From: Lachnospiraceae bacterium JLR.KK008
GTDB taxonomy: Bacteria; Bacillota; Clostridia; Lachnospirales; Lachnospiraceae
Assembly: GCA_037015955.1 (NCBI GenBank)
Contig: CP143548.1
Span: 2,501 to 66,500 of the forward strand
Direction of reading: 5' to 3'
Length of the DNA stretch: 64,000 bases
Shown here: piece by piece, positions 54,499 to 62,774 of the stretch
How positions within the stretch are numbered: position 1 is the stretch's first letter
Layout of the letters: each line of letters opens with the position of its first letter
Translations under genes and position numbers: made by a program
Notes under the pieces: model-generated
What the model saw: the letters and a program-made list of their open reading frames with translations, nothing else
Told to the model about the DNA's origin: nothing
Databases searched by the model: none

Positions 54499-55210
54499 AA
54501 ATATTTTGGAAATCTCTAATCTGTCTGTCGCCTATGGTGGCATTCAGGCAGTCAAGGATATTAGTTTTGCCGTGCCAAAAGGCAAGATTATCACACTGAT
54601 TGGCGCCAACGGCGCGGGAAAGAGTTCCACACTGCGCGCGATCGTCGGTCTGGAAAAGCCTGCGCAGGGCAGTATACGATTCCAGGGTGAGGAGCTGTCC
54701 GGTCTGTCTACGGATGCGATCGTAGAAAAGGGGATCACGCTTGTACCTGAGGGACGACGAGTGTTTCCCAATCTGACCGTGCAGGAGAATCTGAAGATCG
54801 GGGCCTATATGAGAAAGGACGATCTGACGGCGGATATAGACTGGGTTTGCCAACTGTTTCCTCGTCTGAAAGAGCGTTCCTGGCAGAAGGCGGGGACGTT
54901 ATCGGGTGGTGAACAGCAGATGCTGGCGATCGGCCGGGCGCTGATGAGCAAGCCGTCAGTCATTATGATGGACGAACCGTCTCTGGGCCTGGCACCGATC
55001 ATTGTCCAGGGTGTGTTCGATATTATCAGTGAAATTAACAAACAGGGGGTGACGATCCTCCTCGTTGAGCAGAACGCCAATATGGCACTGAAGGCGGCGG
55101 ATCTTGCCTATGTGATGGAGACGGGTACGATTACGATGGAAGGCAGCGGCGCGGAGCTGCTTGAAAATGATCAGATCAAAGCGGCATATCTGGGCAAAAA
55201 GAAAAATTAA
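54485..55210 (+). CDS. livF: Branched-chain amino acid ABC ATPase LivF
   Basis: A 241-residue ATPase. Walker A is GANGAGKSS, the Q-loop region LVPEGRRVFPNLTVQENLKI, signature LSGGEQQMLAIGRAL, Walker B VIMMDEPSLGLAP, and the switch histidine position has glutamine in LLVEQNANMAL, as is normal for LivF. ATG 54485 with GGGGGTGCAGAAAG; last gene of the liv operon. Confidence 0.93.
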   Translation: MTNHENILEISNLSVAYGGIQAVKDISFAVPKGKIITLIGANGAGKSSTLRAIVGLEKPAQGSIRFQGEELSGLSTDAIVEKGITLVPEGRRVFPNLTVQENLKIGAYMRKDDLTADIDWVCQLFPRLKERSWQKAGTLSGGEQQMLAIGRALMSKPSVIMMDEPSLGLAPIIVQGVFDIISEINKQGVTILLVEQNANMALKAADLAYVMETGTITMEGSGAELLENDQIKAAYLGKKKN

Positions 55211-55338
55211 ATTAAGAATTGATAAAAGGTTTCTGCGCTGGTCAAATTATAAAGTATAAAAGTGCGGAAATGTCAGCGCTTGAATTTAACAAGAAATTTA
55301 ATTGAGAATTAATATTTATACTAAGGGGATAACATATC

Positions 55339-55794
55339 TTGAGTATCATAAAAGCGTGCATTGCAGCCCTGATCATTTTTCTCATAGCATTTTGTCTGTT
55401 CCGCTATCTGGCAGCTTTAAAGAGAAACAGACTACTTCCGATGGACGACATGGAGGGCCGGGATTTTGAATTTTATTGCGCCAGACTGCTGCGGGCAAAC
55501 GGTTTTCTGGAAGTGGAGGTGACAAAGGGCAGCGGTGACTATGGGATCGACATCCTCGCGGAGAAAGACGGCGTGACCTATGCGATCCAGTGTAAGCGAT
55601 ATACGGCTCCGGTCGGGGTGAAAGCCGTACAGGAGGCTTATGCGGGCAGAGACTTTTATGACAGGATGGTGGGCGCGGTATTGACAAACCAATATTTTAC
55701 AGCCTCTGCGGTGGAAGCGGCGCAAAAACTGAAAATTCTTCTCTGGGACAGAGGGTATCTGGAGGAAATGATGGAGGAAGAAGAGGCGATGTAA
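55339..55794 (+). CDS. Membrane-anchored Mrr-like restriction endonuclease domain protein
   Basis: A 151-residue protein with one N-terminal membrane helix (IIKACIAALIIFLIAFCLFRYL) and a PD-(D/E)XK nuclease domain of the Mrr/restriction endonuclease 2 type. MEGRDFEFYCARLLRANGF is followed by GSGDYGIDILAEKDGVTYAI and QCKRY, giving the D-QxK active site, then a helical end. Such domains cleave modified or foreign DNA in Mrr, but many small membrane-bound copies have unknown roles. TTG start at 55339 after AAGGGGATAACATA. No methylase is adjacent. The 128-base gap before it holds no gene. Confidence 0.82.
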   Translation: MSIIKACIAALIIFLIAFCLFRYLAALKRNRLLPMDDMEGRDFEFYCARLLRANGFLEVEVTKGSGDYGIDILAEKDGVTYAIQCKRYTAPVGVKAVQEAYAGRDFYDRMVGAVLTNQYFTASAVEAAQKLKILLWDRGYLEEMMEEEEAM

Positions 55795-55818
55795 GAGACG
55801 GAATTCGCAAGAGTCTGT

Positions 55819-55864
55819 TTGCGCTGCCGGAAAAACTGTGATATACTTTGAATATCAAAGTATA
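55819..55864 (+). promoter_or_regulatory. MarR gene promoter with autoregulatory FabT-like operator
   Basis: -35 TTGCGC at 55819-55824, a 17-base spacer and -10 TATACT at 55842-55847. A perfect inverted repeat with 10-base arms TATACTTTGA and TCAAAGTATA and centre ATA covers 55842-55864, so it includes the -10. It is the best of the three such operators in the window, the other two being at acpP and fabD. Confidence 0.8.
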
Positions 55865-55883
55865 GAGAGGGTACGGGCAGCAA

Positions 55884-56324
55884 GTGGATATTAACACAGC
55901 TTTGAATGAAGTGTTTGTCAAAGTTTTTAAGAATATAATGGCGCTGGAAGAACAGGCGATCCGTTCGGAAGCATATCAAAATGCCACGGCAAACGATATG
56001 CATGTGATGGAAGCGATCGGCAATGGGAAGCCGAAGAATATGACTTCCGTAGCCCGTTCGCTTTCGGTTACGACCGGCACATTGACGATCTCTGTCAACA
56101 GTCTTGTGAAAAAGGGCTTCGTGGAGAGAGTGCGGAGCGAGGAAGACAGGCGGGTAGTGCTGATCTCCCTGACAGAGAAAGGCAAGGCGCTTTACAGGAG
56201 GCATCAGAAGTTTCATGAAGAGCTGGTAGAGCGAATTGTCAACCGCCTGAATGATCAGGAAAAAGTATTATTGGAAAAAGTATTGTCGAATTTAAATCTT
56301 TATTTTAAAGAAATACAAAAATAG
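55884..56324 (+). CDS. MarR-family regulator, probable FabT-type regulator of fatty acid synthesis
   Basis: A 146-residue winged-helix protein with the MarR layout: dimerising first helix (ALNEVFVKVFKNIMALEEQA), recognition region NMTSVARSLSVTTGTLTISV, NSLVKKGFVERVRSEEDRRV wing and C-terminal helix. GTG start at 55884 with GAGAGGGTACGGGCA upstream. Its own promoter contains the same operator as acpP and fabD, which matches FabT of streptococci (a MarR protein repressing fab genes with acyl-ACP as co-repressor). The regulator is 39 kb from its presumed targets rather than inside the fab cluster. The assignment rests on the shared operator. Confidence 0.82.
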   Translation: MDINTALNEVFVKVFKNIMALEEQAIRSEAYQNATANDMHVMEAIGNGKPKNMTSVARSLSVTTGTLTISVNSLVKKGFVERVRSEEDRRVVLISLTEKGKALYRRHQKFHEELVERIVNRLNDQEKVLLEKVLSNLNLYFKEIQK

Positions 56325-56364
56325 CACGGAGCTGCCTGTGAGATGGCAGATTCGTGCTATTTTT
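56323..56364 (+). terminator. Terminator between the MarR and DUF885 genes
   Basis: AGCACGGA pairs with TTCGTGCT (one G:T), with inner TGCC/GGCA, then ATTTTT. The stem starts at the MarR stop codon. A-rich sequence on its left lets it also act for the convergent minus-strand gene. Confidence 0.85.
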
Positions 56365-56391
56365 AATGCACAAAGGCGCACAAGTTTTAAT

Positions 56392-58203
56392 TTAGGAGGC
56401 TGCCCTTTCTATCTGCTGTTCCAGAATGCGGAAAGGACAGGGGCCCGTTTCGAGTATCAGTTGATGAAAGCGTAAGTCGCTGTAGTCATCCTGCCAAAGT
56501 GTCTGTGCCTGCTCTTTTAACAGGCGAAATTCAAGATAACCGACATAATATTTCGGATAATTAACAGGTTCTTCCACGATTGCTTCATAAATCTCTTCTG
56601 TGACGTCCGGGTCGGTAATACCAAACCCGGCGAGGCAGGCGCGCACCTGCTGTAAGTCGGCGCCGTCATAGTGAACGGCGATGTCAAGCAGTGTGTACAG
56701 GCAGAGCTGGATACTGCGGTTGAGACGCAGCAGCTCCGTATATTGCAGTACTTCATCGGAAGCGCCGTTTTCTTTCAAAAGTTCCCTCGCGTAATCATAG
56801 GAAAGCATTTCCACATAGAGTGCCCAACCTTCCGAATAGCTGCCATAGTGAAAGAGACTCCTCGCAGGATCACAGCCGTCTTTTTGCTGGCAGAGCTGAT
56901 GATAGACAGTCTGATAGAGATGGCCGGGATAGCCTTCGTGGGCGAGGGTGGTATATAGTTCCAGCCCGGAGGGATTGTCTTTTTGATTGATATATATGGA
57001 ATTTTCGCTGATGTCGTCGATGGGCGGCGTCAGATAAAATGCCGGACTGCAATAGTCCTGCAGGTTTTCATCCACCTGTTTTACCGTATAAGAAGGCAGT
57101 ACATCCGTCTCGGGGAAGGAGGGGAAAGCAGACTGCATCCGTTCCTGCAGGTCTGCGAGATACGCTTCCGGATCTGCAGAAGGAAAAAATTCTTCCCGGG
57201 AAAGAGATAAAATTCCCGGCGACTGGCTGATGATCCGGGATAATTGCTGCGAATCCTCCTGCAGCCGCGCAGTGAGCATCTTTTTGACTTCGTCCAAAGA
57301 GCGGTCGCAGCCGGTCGTCTGCCGGAATAGCAGAGTATAGTATGCCCGGCCATCCGGCAGATGGGATAGTCCCTGCTCAGGGACGCCTGTGCCTTTGAGC
57401 AGAAGCAGTTCATCTCCGAGCGCTTCATAGGCCGGCATAACGGCATCGATCAACAATGTTTTATTGCGCTCGCGGTAAGAGGAGGCTTCTGCTTCCGTGA
57501 GCAGGTTTTGCTCCATGAGCGTCTGTAGCCGCCGGTCAAACGTCGTGACCATAAAATGAGTGCCGTTTCGCAGCTTTTCCTGTTCCATGATCTGATAACA
57601 TTGATCGATTACTTTGTCAGCGCAGACATCGGACATAAAAAGGCCCATTTGTGATTTTTCTTTTTCGTAGTCTGCAATGCTGTCAAAATAATCGGGAATT
57701 AATGACAGTAGTGTCAGATAGTTTTCCACGTCCTGTCTGGAACGGAATGTATATTCAGCGAGAAGGATTGGCAGATTCGATTGCAGGCCGGAGGAAGGTG
57801 AGAGCGGTTCTTCATAGTAAAAGTAATCTGCGGCGTGCTGGCGGAGTGTGAGCCACTCCTTCAGCAGAGTATATAAAAGCCGGTCTTCCTTACTGATAAA
57901 AATGGGCGGAATCCGTTCCAGCTCCTGTAATATCTCTGTGATCTGTTCTTTCGAGTCTGCATAGGCGGCCCGGGAATACAGAGGCAGTACAGCGGTCTGA
58001 TCAGAAATGCCGTATTTCTGTGGCTCGGCGAGTATGTAATGCATACTTAAAGTGTCCGCGGACATCTCCTCCGTGAAGAGCTGCGTCAGCAGTTTATGAA
58101 ACCGCCGGGCGGGAGAGAGCAGATACAGAAAAGAGGCGAGGACAACCAGTATAACGAGAAAAACGATAACCGTTTTTCGGCGGAATTTGGATACATATTT
58201 CAT
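56392..58203 (-). CDS. DUF885 protein, putative membrane-anchored carboxypeptidase
   Basis: A 603-residue DUF885 protein on the minus strand, with one N-terminal membrane helix (TVIVFLVILVVLASFLYLL), so anchored outward. The centre carries LYTTLAHEGYPGHLYQTVYH (about residues 425-445), a HExxxxH-like metal motif of this family, and a later YSEGWALYVEMLSYDY with a candidate glutamate ligand. Family members are thought to be zinc peptidases; the substrate is unknown. It is convergent with the MarR gene and divergent from the response regulator. Confidence 0.85.
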   Translation of the reverse strand: MKYVSKFRRKTVIVFLVILVVLASFLYLLSPARRFHKLLTQLFTEEMSADTLSMHYILAEPQKYGISDQTAVLPLYSRAAYADSKEQITEILQELERIPPIFISKEDRLLYTLLKEWLTLRQHAADYFYYEEPLSPSSGLQSNLPILLAEYTFRSRQDVENYLTLLSLIPDYFDSIADYEKEKSQMGLFMSDVCADKVIDQCYQIMEQEKLRNGTHFMVTTFDRRLQTLMEQNLLTEAEASSYRERNKTLLIDAVMPAYEALGDELLLLKGTGVPEQGLSHLPDGRAYYTLLFRQTTGCDRSLDEVKKMLTARLQEDSQQLSRIISQSPGILSLSREEFFPSADPEAYLADLQERMQSAFPSFPETDVLPSYTVKQVDENLQDYCSPAFYLTPPIDDISENSIYINQKDNPSGLELYTTLAHEGYPGHLYQTVYHQLCQQKDGCDPARSLFHYGSYSEGWALYVEMLSYDYARELLKENGASDEVLQYTELLRLNRSIQLCLYTLLDIAVHYDGADLQQVRACLAGFGITDPDVTEEIYEAIVEEPVNYPKYYVGYLEFRLLKEQAQTLWQDDYSDLRFHQLILETGPCPFRILEQQIERAAS

Positions 58204-58325
58204 GGGATACCTTCCAGTACCTTCTTATGACGATTAATTATATGTATGAGAATCGGGTTACGGATAGAATTTGTCTTTTCGATGTAGTAAAATGAGAAAG
58301 TAGCAGATCAATGCGGGAGGCGTTT

Positions 58326-59954
58326 ATGTTAAAAGTATTTTTAGTGGAAGATGAGTTTGTCGTGCGTGAAGGGATTAAGAATAATGTGGACTGGACTGCG
58401 CACGGCTATGAGTTTTGCGGAGAGGCGAGCGACGGCGAACTGGCTTTTCCGATGATACAAAAATGCAGGCCTGACATTGTGATCACAGATATTAGAATGC
58501 CCTTTATGGATGGTCTTACGTTGAGTAAACTGATCAAGAAAGAGCTGCCGTGGACGGAGATCATCATTCTCACGGGATACGAAGAATTTGAATATGCCAA
58601 AGAAGGGATTAAAATCGGGGTAGCCCGGTATCTTTCCAAACCGATCAGCGGTGCTGAACTGATACGGGAAATGGATGCGCTTGCGGTTAAAATAGAAGAA
58701 AAGCAAAAGGAACGCAGTATTCACGAAAAATATGTGCAGGAGATGGAGGAAAACTTCCGCACCGAGAGAAAGACACTTTTTCAATCTCTTGTGACCGGGG
58801 ATAAATCAGCGGCAGAGCTGCTGGAGATGGCGGATAAGCTGGGAACTGACCTCTCGGCGCTCTGGTATAATATCGTTCTCATTAAAGTACAGTCCAGAGA
58901 GCATGGATACAATGAATACTCCAACAGCCTGGTAGAGATTGAGCAGGCAATGAAAAGTCTTGACAATGAAGAACATCTGCTGATCTTTGACAGAAATCTG
59001 GAGGGAAATGCGCTTCTCTTTAAGGCAGATTCCCGGGAAGAGCTCTTGGAGTTTCAGGAGCATTATCTACATAAAATAAAACAGATACTGGCCCGGTATA
59101 AAGGAGTCCGCTATTTTGGCGGCATTGGGGCGCCCGTTGACAGACTGCGGGAGCTGCCCGTTTCTTTCGAGAAGGCAAGCCATGCGTTCGCGCACCGTTA
59201 TCTGGTCAGTGACAGTCTCATATTGAGCAGCGCCGGTGGCAGCCAGGTCGCTTATCGGGAGAAGGAAGCATTTAACATGAGTACTGTCGATCTCAAGCAG
59301 CTTGACAGAGGCAAGATCAGGGAATTTCTCAAGCTCGGGGAAAAGGAGGAGACTATCTATTTTATTGAAGAATTTTTCAACGATCTGGGCGCCAATGCCA
59401 TGAGATCGACGATGTTCCGGCAGTATATTACAATGGATGCCTACTTCTGCGTCTGCGAATTTCTGGAAGAGCTGCAGATCGAGCGCAAGAGCATAGAACC
59501 GCCGGACGCTGTCGCGGGCGTTTTGCAGGACCGGGAAAGCGCGATGCAGTATATTGTCAAGATTATGAAAAAAGCGCTGGAACTGCGGGAAAGTACGGCA
59601 AGTGGACATAACAGAGATATTGTAGGGGAAGTGATCGATTACATTGAGAAACATTATGCGGACGAAGAGCTGTCGCTGAACCAGCTGTCTTCGCATGTAA
59701 ATTTTTCTCCCAATTATCTGAGCATGATCTTCAGTCAGCAGACAGGTAAGCCGTTTATCAAATACCTGACTGACTTTCGCATGAGTAAGGCAAAAGAGCT
59801 GCTCCGCTGCACCGGAAAGAGAAGCAGCGAGATCAGCGTGGAAGTCGGATACCGGGATTCACATTATTTCTCTTATCTGTTTAAGAAAACGCAGGGCATG
59901 ACACCGACGCAGTATCGGGGCAGGAACAATTCCGAGGGAGGAGCCGGGGCATGA
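58326..59954 (+). CDS. Response regulator with AraC-type DNA-binding domain (YesN-like)
   Basis: A 542-residue regulator. The receiver domain (1-120) has VEDE acidic residues, the phospho-acceptor D55 in DIVITDIRMPFMDGL and the lysine in RYLSKPIS. A long middle part follows, and the C-terminal AraC helix-turn-helix pair lies in LNQLSSHVNFSPNYLSMIF and SSEISVEVGYRDSHYFSYLF. It pairs with the histidine kinase, whose start overlaps its stop. ATG 58326 follows GGGAGGCGTTT. The likely target is the sugar transporter downstream, before which three AACTTTT repeats stand. Confidence 0.93.
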   Translation: MLKVFLVEDEFVVREGIKNNVDWTAHGYEFCGEASDGELAFPMIQKCRPDIVITDIRMPFMDGLTLSKLIKKELPWTEIIILTGYEEFEYAKEGIKIGVARYLSKPISGAELIREMDALAVKIEEKQKERSIHEKYVQEMEENFRTERKTLFQSLVTGDKSAAELLEMADKLGTDLSALWYNIVLIKVQSREHGYNEYSNSLVEIEQAMKSLDNEEHLLIFDRNLEGNALLFKADSREELLEFQEHYLHKIKQILARYKGVRYFGGIGAPVDRLRELPVSFEKASHAFAHRYLVSDSLILSSAGGSQVAYREKEAFNMSTVDLKQLDRGKIREFLKLGEKEETIYFIEEFFNDLGANAMRSTMFRQYITMDAYFCVCEFLEELQIERKSIEPPDAVAGVLQDRESAMQYIVKIMKKALELRESTASGHNRDIVGEVIDYIEKHYADEELSLNQLSSHVNFSPNYLSMIFSQQTGKPFIKYLTDFRMSKAKELLRCTGKRSSEISVEVGYRDSHYFSYLFKKTQGMTPTQYRGRNNSEGGAGA

Positions 59955-61405
59955 GAGAGCGGATGAAGCGGCTGTATGACGATTCCACACTTGCCACCAA
60001 GATCAGATATTCTTATCTGATGCTGCTGGTTCCGATTGTGCTGTTTCTGATCTTCTGTTTTTATAATCTGTGGTCGAGCAACCGCAAATATGAAGATATG
60101 ATCAACTCCACGGTAATGGCCAGCGAGTTCAGCCAGGAGTTTAAGAAGGATTTTGATTATGAAGCCTATCTGCTGATTGTGGAAAATAAGTCGATAGCGG
60201 AATCTAAACTGGGGGATATGCTGAGCGAGGCGAGACGAGTAGTGACAGGACTGGAAGAACTGACGGATCCCAGAGAAAAAAATGCGCGCCTGAACAGTAT
60301 GAAAAAATACCTGGAAAATCTCGAGACATACGTTGACCGCATTGAACAGAATCTGCTGGAAGGGAACCGTTACGAAGATAATATCGAGATCTGGGAAAAT
60401 GACATTCAGATTGTGACAACGCTCATGCAGGAGACGATCTCGCAATATATTTATTATGAAGTCCGGGGAATCCAGGAATCGCGGATCGAATATCAGAATT
60501 TTTTTATGGATATGATCCGTTCTTCAGTCATTGCCTTTACCGGGATCGCGCTTTTGCTCCTCTTCCTCTCTTACAGCATACCGCTCAGCATCACGAGGCC
60601 GATCAAGGAGATCGGCAGGGTGACGGATCAGGTGGCGAAAGGAGACCTCACGGTCCGCTCGAATGTCAAAAACGGTGCCGAAGTGAGCCGATTGAGTGAT
60701 TCCCTCAATGCGATGATTGATAAGATCAATGAATTGTTGGAACAGGTGAAGGAAGAACAGATCAGACTGCGGAAAGCAGAGTTTGAGAGGTTACAGTCTC
60801 AGATCAACCCGCACTTTCTGTATAATACGCTCGATGCGATCATCTGGCTGGCGGAGGCGGGAGAACAGAAAAAAGTTGTGAGCATGGTGGGAAGCCTCTC
60901 GGAATTCTTCCGTACCTCATTGAACCGTGGCAAGGACATCATATCTATCCGTGAAGAGCTGCAGCATGTGAGGAGCTACCTGGAGATCCAGCAGATGCGC
61001 TATCAGGATATTCTGCGCTATGAGATCAATGTCCCCCGGGAGCTGGAAAAATACCTGATCCCCAAAATCACGATCCAGCCTCTTGTGGAAAATGCGCTGT
61101 ACCACGGAATCAAAAATAAGCGGGGAACCGGAATGATCACCGTGAGCGGCAGAAAAGAAAACGATTATTTTCTCATTCAGATCGGGGATAACGGTATCGG
61201 TATCGACGAGATGAGGCTGGAACAGGTGAGAGAGGGCATTAAAAATAAGGTATTGACGGGAAAAGACATGTATGGACTGTATAATGTGCACGAGAGAATT
61301 CGTCTGAATTTCGGAGAAAAATACGGGATCTCGATCGAGAGTGTCTATGGGGAGAGCACGATTGTGAATATTTGCCTGCCTTATATGGAAGTGGAAAATC
61401 AGTGA
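59951..61405 (+). CDS. Sensor histidine kinase (YesM-like)
   Basis: A 484-residue membrane kinase with a first helix at about residues 20-40, an extracytoplasmic sensor of about 140 residues, a second helix (SVIAFTGIALLLLFLSYSIP), a HAMP domain (RPIKEIGRVTDQVAKGDLTV) and a His-kinase domain with SQINPHFLYNTLDAIIWL, the phospho-accepting histidine, then NALYHGIKNK and GDNGIGID for ATP binding. It overlaps the response regulator by 4 bases (ATGA). It probably senses a sugar or its binding protein. Confidence 0.94.
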   Translation: MRERMKRLYDDSTLATKIRYSYLMLLVPIVLFLIFCFYNLWSSNRKYEDMINSTVMASEFSQEFKKDFDYEAYLLIVENKSIAESKLGDMLSEARRVVTGLEELTDPREKNARLNSMKKYLENLETYVDRIEQNLLEGNRYEDNIEIWENDIQIVTTLMQETISQYIYYEVRGIQESRIEYQNFFMDMIRSSVIAFTGIALLLLFLSYSIPLSITRPIKEIGRVTDQVAKGDLTVRSNVKNGAEVSRLSDSLNAMIDKINELLEQVKEEQIRLRKAEFERLQSQINPHFLYNTLDAIIWLAEAGEQKKVVSMVGSLSEFFRTSLNRGKDIISIREELQHVRSYLEIQQMRYQDILRYEINVPRELEKYLIPKITIQPLVENALYHGIKNKRGTGMITVSGRKENDYFLIQIGDNGIGIDEMRLEQVREGIKNKVLTGKDMYGLYNVHERIRLNFGEKYGISIESVYGESTIVNICLPYMEVENQ

Positions 61406-61418
61406 ACATAAAAAAACA

Positions 61419-61475
61419 AACTTTTATCATAAAAATTTGAACTTTTCCCTGCTCACAATAAAAAAATGAACTTTT
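61419..61475 (+). repeat. Three AACTTTT direct repeats before the sugar binding-protein gene
   Basis: AACTTTT at 61419-61425, 61440-61446 and 61469-61475; the last two are extended to TGAACTTTT. Spacings of 21 and 29 bases are near two and three helical turns. They lie in the 169-base leader of the sugar transporter, downstream of an AraC-type response regulator, and are candidate binding sites for it. Confidence 0.45.
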
Positions 61476-61574
61476 ACAAGAACGATGTGAATGGATTTTC
61501 AGAGAAAACAACGATAAGATGAAAACATCAAAAGAACAGTCTTTTGACAGAATATTTTAAATGGAGGATAAGAT

Positions 61575-62660
61575 ATGAAAAAGAAAGTATTGAGTGCATT
61601 GCTCAGTGTGGCAATGGTGGCAACTCTGCTCGTTGGCTGCGGCAGCAGCGCTCCGGAAGAGACAGCAGCTCCTGCAGAAGAGGCAGAGGCAGCTCCCGCA
61701 GAGGATGCGGCAGAGGAAGCAGCTCCTGCAGAAGAGGCAGCAGGGGAAGAGGAAGCAGCAGAAGCTCCCGCAGCTTCCGGTGAGACAATCAAAGTAGGTA
61801 TTATCAACAATGACCCGAACGAGTCCGGTTATCGTACAGCAAACGACAAAGATATGCAGGAAATGTTCACAAAAGAGAACGGATATGAGGCATCTTTCGC
61901 TTACAGTCTGAAGAATGATGAGCAGATTACAGCAGCTCAGAAGTTTATTCAGGACGGCGTTGACTATCTTCTTCTTTCCGCAGCAGATACGGCAGGCTGG
62001 GATTCCGTACTGCAGGACGCACAGAACGAAGGTATCCGCGTAATCTTATTTGACCGTACGATCGACGCTGATCCGGAACTGTATGAGGCATCCATCGTTT
62101 CCGATATGGCAAAAGAAGGCGAGACAGCGGTTGAATGGTTAAAGAGCCAGGGACTTGACGAATACAATGTTATCCACCTTCAGGGTGTTATGGGTTCCGC
62201 TGCACAAAAGGGACGTACAGGCGCTCTTGATGCAGCAGTGGAAGCTGGCGAGATGAATATCGTGACACAGCAGACCGCAGAGTGGAACGCTGAGAAAGCA
62301 CAGCAGATCGTTCAGTCCGTAATCGATGCAGGCGATTCCTTCAACGTAATTTACGCTGAGAACGATGACATGGCGAAAGGTGCAGTGGCTGCTCTTGACA
62401 AGGCAAACATTTCTCACGGCGTTGGCAAAGACGTAATCGTTATGGGCTTTGACTGCAACAAGTGGGCATTGGAAGAACTGTTAAAGCAGAACTGGAATTA
62501 TGACGGACAGTGCAATCCTTTCCAGGCATCCTATATCGATGAGATCATCAAGACAATCGAGAGCGGCGGAACAATTTCCGAGAAGACGATCATCATGGAT
62601 GAGAAGGGCTTCGACGCTACAACGATCACACAGGAAGATGTAGATAACTACGGAATCTAA
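61575..62660 (+). CDS. Sugar ABC transporter binding lipoprotein
   Basis: A 361-residue type I sugar-binding lipoprotein with lipobox LVGC (cysteine 22), then an Ala/Glu-rich linker of about 45 residues, then TIKVGIINNDPNESGYRTAN, DGVDYLLLSAADTAGWDSVL, LFDRTIDADPELYEA and NDDMAKGAVAALDKA. This resembles the YtfQ/ribose-galactose group, perhaps for a furanose sugar; ligand not certain. ATG 61575 follows GGAGGATAAGAT. A hairpin separates it from the ATPase gene. Confidence 0.9.
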   Translation: MKKKVLSALLSVAMVATLLVGCGSSAPEETAAPAEEAEAAPAEDAAEEAAPAEEAAGEEEAAEAPAASGETIKVGIINNDPNESGYRTANDKDMQEMFTKENGYEASFAYSLKNDEQITAAQKFIQDGVDYLLLSAADTAGWDSVLQDAQNEGIRVILFDRTIDADPELYEASIVSDMAKEGETAVEWLKSQGLDEYNVIHLQGVMGSAAQKGRTGALDAAVEAGEMNIVTQQTAEWNAEKAQQIVQSVIDAGDSFNVIYAENDDMAKGAVAALDKANISHGVGKDVIVMGFDCNKWALEELLKQNWNYDGQCNPFQASYIDEIIKTIESGGTISEKTIIMDEKGFDATTITQEDVDNYGI

Positions 62661-62689
62661 TCCGATGAGATCATTTTAAAAGGTCGAAA

Positions 62690-62740
62690 AGGCGCGGCGC
62701 AGCGTAAAAGAAAATTGGTACGCTTGCACTGCGCTTTTTA
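62690..62740 (+). terminator. Weak terminator after the sugar binding-protein gene
   Basis: GCGC-AGCGT and ACGCT...TGCGC arms pair with a bulge and a loop of about 17 bases, followed by TTTTT. The stem is imperfect, so partial read-through into the ATPase gene is likely. Confidence 0.55.
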
Positions 62741-62774
62741 TCATAACAGGAAATTTGACAAGGGGGAAATGCAG

